A stretch of DNA of 7,435 nt. Origin: Lachnospiraceae bacterium (GTDB taxonomy: Bacteria; Bacillota_A; Clostridia; Lachnospirales; Lachnospiraceae). The first letter of the stretch is position 1; each line of letters starts with the position of its first letter. The notes under the pieces were generated by a model. The model was not told the origin of the DNA. It worked only from the letters and a program-made list of their open reading frames with translations, and did not search any database. Shown piece after piece: positions 1 to 4,915 of this stretch. Position numbers and translations under genes: made by a program. Location of the stretch: NCBI GenBank assembly GCA_017464045.1, contig JAFUEG010000198.1, forward strand, positions 1 through 7,435, written 5' to 3'.

Positions 1-382
1 ATATTTTATAGCTTACCTGCTCCGACATATAGTCGATAAGAAATACTGTATTGCCGTAATCCGTACCGTTTATATCAGGTATATAGGTTTCTATCACATC
101 TATAGCCTTAGCCTCCGATATGACCTCACAGTCTGAAAGCTTTTCTTTAAATTTTATTTTGGCTTCTTCAAAGTTTTCAAAATTGTATTCGCCGCACCAG
201 ATAAGCATATCTCCGAGTCCGGTATCCTCCATAGCCTTTTGATTGTGCTTTTTAGTATTATTTACCACACTGAGCATAGTTACAAAGCAGACGGAAACAA
301 TAAACATAAGTATGAAAACAGTGATGTACGCAGCCTTATTTTTTCTGAAATTTCCTTTTATTATCAAATTTAAATCTCTCAT
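1..382 (-). CDS. FtsX-like ABC transporter permease, N-terminal part (gene runs off the left edge)
   Basis: The frame opens at an ATG at 382-380 and stays open to base 1, giving 127 visible residues and no stop, so the 3' part lies outside the window. The protein starts with a short basic cytosolic stretch (MRDLNLIIKGNFRKNKAAY), then one strong membrane segment at about residues 18-40, then a soluble, charged region that would lie outside the cell. This basic-then-helix start is typical of MacB/FtsX-type permeases, which have a large extracytoplasmic domain after the first helix. The start has a purine-rich ribosome site (AGGGTGGGAG) and lies 15 bases after the ATPase stop, so the two are almost certainly cotranscribed and form one transporter. 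Family knowledge suggests export or removal of a lipophilic or peptide substrate, for example in antimicrobial peptide resistance, but the visible part cannot show the substrate. The complete length and the remaining membrane helices cannot be judged. Confidence 0.85.
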   Translation of the reverse strand, partial: MRDLNLIIKGNFRKNKAAYITVFILMFIVSVCFVTMLSVVNNTKKHNQKAMEDTGLGDMLIWCGEYNFENFEEAKIKFKEKLSDCEVISEAKAIDVIETYIPDINGTDYGNTVFLIDYMSEQVSYKI

Positions 383-397
383 ATCGCTCCCACCCTT

Positions 398-1249
398 CTA
401 CCAGTTCATGGATGAAAGCCATGAGTTAACCTGTGCTTCTCTGTCCTTTAATTCATCCTTATTGATTTCTTTTTCTCTAATTTGATACGAATTTTTATCT
501 TCATTATCATTCACTTTAAATCTGCTATCCATATCAAAGCCTGTAAGCTCAAAATAAGGCTTTAATTCCATCTCCCCACCTATTTTTCCATCTTCGATAT
601 AAATAAGCCTGTTTGCGCGCAATGCGGCCTTTATATCGTGTGTTACCATGAGTATACTCTGACCTTCTTTGTTAAGCATACTCATAAGGTCAAGGACTTT
701 TCCTGTATTACTTCTGTTTAAAGCACCTGTTGGCTCATCCGCAAACAAAATCGCCGGTTCATTTATAACCGCTCTTGCAACAGCAGCTCTTTGAGCCTCT
801 CCACCTGAAACCTGAGAAGGCAACCTATCTTTTGCGTCCAAAAGGCTCATCTTTTCAAAGAGCATATCTGCTCTTTCCTGCACCTGCTGTTTTGTTTTAT
901 CCTTGTCCATATATCCCGGAACCAAAGTATTTTCCAAAAGTGTAAGATTATTAACAAGATGTATTTGCTGGAATACAAAGCCAAACGAAAAGGCTCTAAG
1001 CTTGGCAAGCTTTTTCTCAGATAACCCGGTTATATCCTCATCATTAAATATTACACTTCCTTCACTCGGCTTATCCATACCGCTTATATTATATAAAAGT
1101 GTGGATTTACCCGAACCCGATGCACCCATTACTACCGTAAAATCGCCCTCATAAAGTTTTAAATCAATATTGTTAAGAATGTGTACCTGAGTACCTTCAT
1201 TTGCAAAGCTTTTACATAGATTTTTTGCTTCAAGTATAGTTTTTTTCAT
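398..1249 (-). CDS. ABC transporter ATP-binding protein (MacB/LolD/Bce-type) with C-terminal extension
   Basis: This 283-residue cytosolic ATPase would power the FtsX-like permease encoded next. Counting from the chosen start, it has the Walker A GASGSGKST at residues 42-50, a Q-loop (FVFQQ) near 91-95, the signature VSGGEAQR at 147-154, Walker B ILFADEP at 167-173 and the switch histidine in VTHD at 204. All catalytic residues are present. The EPTGAL stretch after Walker B is usual for lipoprotein/antimicrobial-peptide type ATPases of Firmicutes. The domain ends near residue 225; about 55 further residues, rich in K, E and D and ending in WLSSMNW, are beyond the usual length of about 220-250. 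I chose the ATG at 1249 because AAGGAG lies 8 bases upstream; the in-frame ATG at 1255 is only 2 bases from that site. A probable inducible promoter precedes the gene. The transported substrate is unknown; with the adjacent two-component system, a stress or peptide-response role is inferred. Confidence 0.93.
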   Translation of the reverse strand: MKKTILEAKNLCKSFANEGTQVHILNNIDLKLYEGDFTVVMGASGSGKSTLLYNISGMDKPSEGSVIFNDEDITGLSEKKLAKLRAFSFGFVFQQIHLVNNLTLLENTLVPGYMDKDKTKQQVQERADMLFEKMSLLDAKDRLPSQVSGGEAQRAAVARAVINEPAILFADEPTGALNRSNTGKVLDLMSMLNKEGQSILMVTHDIKAALRANRLIYIEDGKIGGEMELKPYFELTGFDMDSRFKVNDNEDKNSYQIREKEINKDELKDREAQVNSWLSSMNW

Positions 1250-1257
1250 AATCATTT

Positions 1258-1263
1258 CTCCTT
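1258..1263 (-). promoter_or_regulatory. Ribosome binding site that decides the ABC ATPase start
   Basis: AAGGAG on the minus strand stands 8 bases before the ATG at 1249 and only 2 bases before the ATG at 1255. The spacing favours the inner start, which removes two residues from the longest reading frame. Confidence 0.75.
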
Positions 1264-1305
1264 TTTTGGAAAAGCATAATAACGTTTATTTATATCTTTA
1301 ATGAG

Positions 1306-1341
1306 AGTATACAATCGAAATTATTAAGAAGTCCTTAAGAA
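1306..1341 (-). promoter_or_regulatory. Predicted response-regulator box and promoter of the ABC transporter operon
   Basis: On the minus strand two identical heptamers TTCTTAA occupy 1341-1335 and 1330-1324, separated by the four bases GGAC, an 11-base period. Twelve bases further on is TATACT (1311-1306), a good -10 box preceded by TG. No good -35 hexamer lies at the proper distance; the second heptamer covers that region. Tandem 7-bp repeats with 4-bp spacers about 10 bases before the -10 are the known geometry of PhoB/PhoP-type sites, which replace a -35 element and need an activator of the OmpR family. Such a regulator is encoded just upstream in the same cluster. That this regulator binds here is inference. 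Transcription would begin near 1299, leaving an untranslated leader of about 50 bases. Confidence 0.6.
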
Positions 1342-1397
1342 ATAAAAAAAATAAAACTTCATACTATATATGCTCATTTTATCCGCATATATAGTAT
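1342..1397 (-). terminator. Hairpin with T-rich tail after the histidine kinase gene
   Basis: A perfect 13-bp inverted repeat (arms 1361-1373 and 1385-1397, core ACTATATATGC / GCATATATAGT) with an 11-base loop begins 7 bases after the kinase stop codon. On the minus strand it is followed, after GAAG, by a T-rich run (TTTTATTTTTTTTATT). This fits a factor-independent terminator or attenuator, though the stem has only two G/C pairs at its top and is thus weak, and the T-run starts about 4 bases late. It could alternatively be a palindromic protein-binding site. Confidence 0.6.
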
Positions 1398-1404
1398 AAA
1401 ATTT

Positions 1405-2640
1405 TTATAACTCATTTGAGTTCATAAATGAAAGAACTACCTCCAGTCCCTCACGACTATTGTTTAAGTAAACCTTTCTGCCCATTTCTTCCATGATATA
1501 TTTTACGATAAAGAGTCCAAGTCCTGCTCCTTTTTTATCGCCTTTGTTTTTTCCGCGATAGAATTTATCAAATACAAATGGCATATCTTCAGGAGGAATA
1601 CCCTGTCCGTTATCCTTGATGTGAAGTTCATATATATTTGAGTTATTGACTGTATCATCTGACTCGCTGTTATTATTTATTATACTCCAAATTTCTATCT
1701 TGGAATTGCCCGCATACTTTCTTGCATTGGTAATTATATTTTCTATAACCTGAGCTATCCTCATGCTATCCGCTTCATGCAATGTAAATTCATCAATTTC
1801 TTCCTTAACCTCAATATCCTTTTTATCTCCATTTAGAGCATCTATCGTTTCATTTATCACTTTTTTTAAATCAATTTCATCCTTGTTTATCACAAGTCTG
1901 TCAAGATCATGCAGCGAATGTATAAACATATCATCGGTTACTTTTGACACTTCATCACATTTTTTCATAATTACATCAATATATCGTTTTCTTCTTTCGG
2001 GATTAGAATCCATATTCTCCGATAACCCCTCAGCATATGCCCTGATAGATGCCACAGGAGTTTTTATATCATGAGATAAGGTCGCTATTATTGTTTTATT
2101 ATTATCAATTGCCTCCTGCTCACGCTCCCTTGACTGCTTAAGTTCGCTTCTCATATGATCAAACGCCCATGTAAACTCTCCAAACATATTAACTCTGTCA
2201 TACTTTAAACCGGCATCAAAATTACCTTTCGAAAGTTCAGAAGCAAAATCTTCAAGCCTTTCAAAAGGTCTTAAAATCAAAATATAAACCAGTAAAAATA
2301 TCAGTAAAATAAAACACGTAGTCAGAAGATAAAAAGCAAAAAGACCGGTATTATCCTTTTTCTTTTCAAAAGATTTATGATCATGAAGCTCCATAATAAG
2401 TTTTTTAATCTCATCCTTAGCAAAAACAATATTATCCTTATTTGATTCAACATCAGCTAAACTTATATCACCATCAAGCATATTATCAATTTCATTAAGT
2501 GAAATAATAGTGTCGGCATATATATCATCCTTCTCATCATCGGCATCTGATATATAAAAGCCCAAAAAGACAGCTGTACAAATAAGCATACAGACTAATG
2601 CCATTATTAACATCTTTTTTGTAATACTGCTTCTTTTCAT
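1405..2640 (-). CDS. Sensor histidine kinase, two membrane helices, HAMP-like linker, acidic extracellular sensor
   Basis: This 411-residue membrane kinase would phosphorylate the response regulator encoded immediately before it. Membrane helices lie at about residues 9-30 and 101-123; between them are some 70 extracytoplasmic residues, of which the first 40 are strikingly acidic (about 14 D/E between 31 and 69). A HAMP-like linker follows (about 124-172). The HisKA box is ATLSHDIKTPVASIR with phosphoacceptor H190. The ATPase domain shows the N box (ENIITNARKY, 300-309), G1 box DNGQGIP (343-349), F box FDKFYRG (357-363) and G2 box GAGLGL (371-376), all intact. An N/S/D-rich insert at about 322-334 sits between strands of this domain. 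The ATG at 2640 lies 8 bases after the regulator's stop; a GAGG overlaps that stop at a long distance, so translation may be coupled. The length and sensor differ from the very short-looped BceS kinases, so this is not a typical bacitracin-type sensor. The ligand is unknown. Confidence 0.95.
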   Translation of the reverse strand: MKRSSITKKMLIMALVCMLICTAVFLGFYISDADDEKDDIYADTIISLNEIDNMLDGDISLADVESNKDNIVFAKDEIKKLIMELHDHKSFEKKKDNTGLFAFYLLTTCFILLIFLLVYILILRPFERLEDFASELSKGNFDAGLKYDRVNMFGEFTWAFDHMRSELKQSREREQEAIDNNKTIIATLSHDIKTPVASIRAYAEGLSENMDSNPERRKRYIDVIMKKCDEVSKVTDDMFIHSLHDLDRLVINKDEIDLKKVINETIDALNGDKKDIEVKEEIDEFTLHEADSMRIAQVIENIITNARKYAGNSKIEIWSIINNNSESDDTVNNSNIYELHIKDNGQGIPPEDMPFVFDKFYRGKNKGDKKGAGLGLFIVKYIMEEMGRKVYLNNSREGLEVVLSFMNSNEL

Positions 2641-2648
2641 AAAAAACT

Positions 2649-3374
2649 CTAATCCTCATTTTCCTCTAATATATAACCCACACCCCAGACAGTCTTTATA
2701 AAAACCGGTTTGGACGGATTGTTTTCCAGTTTTTCTCTAAGCCACCTTATATGTACAGTAAGTGTAGATGGTTCAACTGTGTTAAAAGCTCCCCAGACTT
2801 CATTTACAAGATTTTCCTTTTTTAGAACCTGTTTTTGATGTTCACATAAATATATTAACAGATCATATTCCTTTAATGAAAGTGCTACCTCTTCTTCTAT
2901 ACCCTTATTTATACGCTTAACTATACGTCTTCCTGTATCTATGCTTATCACATTGTCCTTTCCCGCCTTAAAAGAATATGTTTTTTCTTTTTCTCTAAAA
3001 CCATATGTCCTTCTTATAAGTGACCTGATTCTTGACATAAGCTCTTTTATGGAATAAGGCTTTGCTATATAATCATCTCCACCCATATCAAGTCCTGTTA
3101 TCTTGTCATCTTCTGAAGTTCTTGCACTTGCAAATATAACCGGAACCTCAGAAACCTTCCTAAGCTCTTTACACAAAGAAAAACCTGTTCCATCAGGCAG
3201 ATTTATATCAAGTAATATAAGATGCACCTTGTTTTTTTCAATTATATCATATGCATCATCCAGACTTTCCGCCAAAATACATCCGTAACCGTTGTCAAAC
3301 AGCATATCGGATATAAGCAAAGACAAGTCCTTATCATCATCAACTATTAATACTGTATATCCTTTATCTTCCAT
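2649..3374 (-). CDS. OmpR/PhoB-family response regulator (receiver plus winged helix)
   Basis: This 241-residue cytosolic protein has an N-terminal receiver domain (about 1-120) and a C-terminal DNA-binding winged helix (about 140-238). In the receiver the acidic pocket D12/D13, phosphoacceptor D56 (LLDINLPDG), switch serine S83 (in FASAR) and K105 (AKPYS) are all present, so it should be phosphorylatable. The DNA-binding half shows the usual ALSLKEYDLLIYL start, the recognition-helix region EPSTLTVHIRWLREKLE (201-217) and the terminal wing KTVWGVGYILEE. It is the first gene of a regulator-kinase-ATPase-permease cluster, 8 bases before the kinase. The ATG at 3374 follows AGGA at 7 bases. The likely target is the TTCTTAA repeat pair in front of the ABC genes; that repeat pair is not found before its own gene. 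Without more data it cannot be tied to a named regulator. Confidence 0.95.
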   Translation of the reverse strand: MEDKGYTVLIVDDDKDLSLLISDMLFDNGYGCILAESLDDAYDIIEKNKVHLILLDINLPDGTGFSLCKELRKVSEVPVIFASARTSEDDKITGLDMGGDDYIAKPYSIKELMSRIRSLIRRTYGFREKEKTYSFKAGKDNVISIDTGRRIVKRINKGIEEEVALSLKEYDLLIYLCEHQKQVLKKENLVNEVWGAFNTVEPSTLTVHIRWLREKLENNPSKPVFIKTVWGVGYILEENED

Positions 3375-3393
3375 AACTATATCCTTTTATAAA

Positions 3394-3423
3394 TTTATAT
3401 ACTTAATCTAGCAGAGGAGTTAA
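3394..3423 (-). promoter_or_regulatory. Possible promoter of the regulator-kinase genes
   Basis: On the minus strand TTAACT (3423-3418) is followed after 16 bases by TATATA (3401-3396), or after 18 bases by TATAAA (3399-3394). These match -35 and -10 boxes only moderately, and the region is AT-rich, so chance matches are likely. The need for a promoter here is supported by the strong terminator upstream at 3493-3534. Confidence 0.35.
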
Positions 3424-3428
3424 AATCG

Positions 3429-3488
3429 TATCCTACTCGCCACGCTACCCGCATATCACGAAGTGACAATTTTCATCACGCGGACGTG
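3429..3488 (-). other. GC-rich intergenic segment with nested inverted repeats, nature unknown
   Basis: This stretch of about 60 bases is roughly 55% G+C while the flanks and genes are near one third. It contains several small inverted repeats: CACG-CGGA-CGTG (3477-3488), TCAC-GAA-GTGA (3456-3466) and an outer CCGC/GCGG pair (3449-3452 with 3480-3483). It lies between the pilin terminator and the probable promoter of the regulator gene. It could be a dispersed intergenic repeat, a remnant of a mobile element or a small structured RNA; the sequence alone does not decide. No convincing coding frame with a ribosome site is present. The strand is nominal. Confidence 0.4.
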
Positions 3489-3492
3489 TGCC

Positions 3493-3534
3493 AAAAAAGG
3501 CATCTCATAATATCCTTTATGAGGCGCCTTTTTT
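3493..3534 (-). terminator. Strong, probably bidirectional terminator after the pilin-like gene
   Basis: The arms GGCATCTCATAA (3499-3510) and TTATGAGGCGCC (3517-3528) pair with one mismatch and one G-T wobble around a 6-base loop. The stem is flanked by six A's on one side and six T's on the other. Read on the minus strand it ends in GATGCC followed by TTTTTT, 14 bases after the pilin stop codon. The same structure would also work on the plus strand, though no plus-strand gene is seen. Confidence 0.88.
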
Positions 3535-3548
3535 ACTCAAACTATATC

Positions 3549-4109
3549 TTACTGATAATATTTGCTGATTTCCGGAGCAAGCTGATAGAACTCACCATTA
3601 CCAACACCCTTACCTATTCCTACTGCAATCGAACCCTTGGTTGTACAAAAGACATAATAATGTGTAGGAGTAACTGTTCCATTTGCTGCCTTTTTATATT
3701 TAATCTTTGGAGTCTTATCTCCTATATTATCCATTATCTCATCCTGAGTACTTGTCAAACCCGCCGGATCAACATCTGCATTATTGGACTGATGAATAAT
3801 TACTGCGGTTGTAGATGGCAGTGGCTGATTTGGTACAATCTCTATATAGCCTGCATATTTAACAGTATTTCCATCTACGTCTGTAGTTGTATTTTCATCA
3901 CCTGTTGTCATCAGTTCAAATGTTTTTTCATATGAAAGCGCTGTCTCTACAGAAGTCTTTATCGTCTTAGCCGCCGAAACATCATTGGACTTTCTGGACT
4001 TATCTATATATCTGATAAGTGCCGGTGCTATAGCGCCTGCAAGTATCGCCATAATCGCTATAACAATTATGAGTTCTACAAGTGAAAAACCTCTATTATC
4101 TCTTTTCAT
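3549..4109 (-). CDS. Type IV pilin-like protein (prepilin with class III leader)
   Basis: From the ATG at 4109 this gives 186 residues. The leader MKRDNRG is followed by FSLVELIIVIAIMAILAG: a prepilin peptidase site G7|F8 with the conserved glutamate at mature position 5 (E12), then a hydrophobic helix to about residue 30 that both anchors and assembles the subunit. The rest is a threonine- and asparagine-rich soluble domain with a single cysteine (C155), so no internal disulfide is possible. The protein should be inserted in the membrane, trimmed and N-methylated by a prepilin peptidase, and assembled in a pilus or pseudopilus. I chose this start because AGAGGGG lies 5 bases upstream and the leader is then of normal length; a longer frame back to a GTG at 4181 would overlap the likely promoter. 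No assembly ATPase, platform protein or peptidase gene is in the window, so its partners must be elsewhere. Whether it is a major pilin, a minor pilin or a competence (ComGC-like) subunit is open. Confidence 0.9.
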   Translation of the reverse strand: MKRDNRGFSLVELIIVIAIMAILAGAIAPALIRYIDKSRKSNDVSAAKTIKTSVETALSYEKTFELMTTGDENTTTDVDGNTVKYAGYIEIVPNQPLPSTTAVIIHQSNNADVDPAGLTSTQDEIMDNIGDKTPKIKYKKAANGTVTPTHYYVFCTTKGSIAVGIGKGVGNGEFYQLAPEISKYYQ

Positions 4110-4114
4110 ATAAT

Positions 4115-4121
4115 CCCCTCT
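4115..4121 (-). promoter_or_regulatory. Ribosome binding site that decides the pilin start
   Basis: AGAGGGG on the minus strand ends 5 bases before the ATG at 4109. With this start the prepilin leader has seven residues, as in type IVa pilins, whereas the longer open frame would put 24 extra residues before it. Confidence 0.8.
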
Positions 4122-4172
4122 TGTCATTCTATCAACTAAAAAATCAACTTTGCTACTGTATGGTTTTCGTTT

Positions 4173-4200
4173 TTTATACACTTTATTTTATCATAAACAA
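4173..4200 (-). promoter_or_regulatory. Possible promoter of the pilin-like gene
   Basis: On the minus strand TTGTTT (4200-4195) and TATAAA (4178-4173) are separated by 16 bases, a fair match to a housekeeping promoter in this AT-rich setting. Transcription would start near 4166 and give a leader of about 55 bases. The -35 box overlaps the T-run of the hairpin that follows ktrA. Confidence 0.45.
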
Positions 4201-4238
4201 AAAATTCTTCAAGATAACTATAAAAAAATAGTTATTCT
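4199..4238 (-). terminator. Weak AT-rich hairpin after ktrA, possible terminator
   Basis: ATAACTAT (4214-4221) and ATAGTTAT (4228-4235) form a perfect 8-bp stem around a six-base loop, extendable by three pairs (AAG/CTT) past one bulged base. On the minus strand a TTTTTT run follows six bases after the extended stem (4204-4199). The stem has almost no G/C pairs and the T-run is displaced, so termination may be inefficient. Confidence 0.4.
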
Positions 4239-4250
4239 TAATTATTATTT

Positions 4251-4901
4251 TTAATTAAGTTTCCACTTTTTCATATCCTTTTTTTCCATTACTATAAGAA
4301 TTGTACATGTATCAGAAAAAGCCTTTTTAGGGTCAACAAAGCTCCACTTTTCTCCCTTTTCTTTTACAGCCAGTACGTTAAGATTTAAATTTTTTCTTAA
4401 TTCCAGCTCCATAAGATTTTTTCCAACCCATTCTTTCTTGGGTTGCATCTCAATCATATACATGTTTTCATCTATTTCAAAAAAATCCCTGAAAAGCGAT
4501 GACATAAGTATTCGTGCCGAACGTACACCTCCCTCTTCTTCAGGATCAAGTATTTTATCGGCGCCAACCTTGGTTAGTATCGTTGCCATTCTGTCAGTTG
4601 AAGCCTTTGAAACAACCAGCTTAACACCTTGCTCTTTTGCTACAGCAACTGACATTATACTTGCAGCCAGATTTCTTCCCATTGCCGTAATTACAATATC
4701 CATATTTTTGAGTCCAAGTGCTATGACTTCCTCTTCATTTGTAAGATCGGCGCAAATAGCAGATGTACATCTATCCGATATTTCATTTACAATTTCCTCT
4801 TTAGCATCAACAGCCAAAACATCTGCACCCATTTTGTATAGATTTTCCACAAGACTTCTGCCATATTTTCCAAGTCCCAAAACTGCAATAGATTTTTTCA
4901 T
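4251..4901 (-). CDS. ktrA: KtrA/TrkA-family potassium uptake regulatory subunit
   Basis: This 216-residue cytosolic protein would form the octameric ring that gates KtrB. It begins with a Rossmann RCK_N domain: GLGKYG (9-14) is the nucleotide-binding GxGxxG motif, and D32 (LAVDAKEE) at the end of the second strand is the ribose-binding acid expected for NAD(H) or ATP/ADP binding. The domain runs to about residue 137, including the SLFRDFFEI hinge near 135-143. An RCK_C domain follows (about 144-208); this domain binds c-di-AMP in several Firmicute KtrA proteins, but I cannot verify that here. The length equals the usual 216-222 residues. I chose the ATG at 4901 because GGAGG lies 5 bases before it and the protein then begins MKKSIAVLGLG as in relatives; an ATG at 4913, with a weaker AGGA, would add MEDV. 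It lies 14 bases after the ktrB stop and is surely cotranslated or cotranscribed with it. Confidence 0.95.
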   Translation of the reverse strand: MKKSIAVLGLGKYGRSLVENLYKMGADVLAVDAKEEIVNEISDRCTSAICADLTNEEEVIALGLKNMDIVITAMGRNLAASIMSVAVAKEQGVKLVVSKASTDRMATILTKVGADKILDPEEEGGVRSARILMSSLFRDFFEIDENMYMIEMQPKKEWVGKNLMELELRKNLNLNVLAVKEKGEKWSFVDPKKAFSDTCTILIVMEKKDMKKWKLN

Positions 4902-4906
4902 AACAT

Positions 4907-4911
4907 CCTCC
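4907..4911 (-). promoter_or_regulatory. Ribosome binding site favouring the inner ktrA start
   Basis: GGAGG on the minus strand is 5 bases before the ATG at 4901. It overlaps the alternative ATG at 4913, which has only AGGA, inside the last ktrB codons, as its own site. The stronger site and the family's usual N-terminus favour 4901. Confidence 0.65.
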
Positions 4912-4915
4912 ATTT

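Noticed and set aside
243..485. Plus-strand open frames, for example 243-485, 3486-3935, 4438-4950 and 4977-5369
   Set aside because: They lie antisense to well-supported genes, have no recognisable domains or ribosome sites, and have the composition expected of mirror frames of minus-strand genes.
398..3374. Identification of the regulator-kinase-ABC cluster as a BceRS-BceAB bacitracin module
   Set aside because: The kinase has a roughly 70-residue extracytoplasmic region and a HAMP-like linker, unlike the short intramembrane-sensing BceS type, and only the first 127 residues of the permease can be seen.
3395..3454. A 19-residue minus-strand reading frame (MRVAWRVGYDFNSSARLSI) running through the GC-rich segment
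   Set aside because: There is no ribosome site before its ATG and it overlaps the probable regulator promoter; a frame this short is expected by chance.
4110..4181. A longer pilin reading frame beginning at a GTG at 4181
   Set aside because: The GTG overlaps the likely -10 box, has no ribosome site, and would place 24 residues before a leader that is complete by itself. AGAGGGG supports the ATG at 4109.
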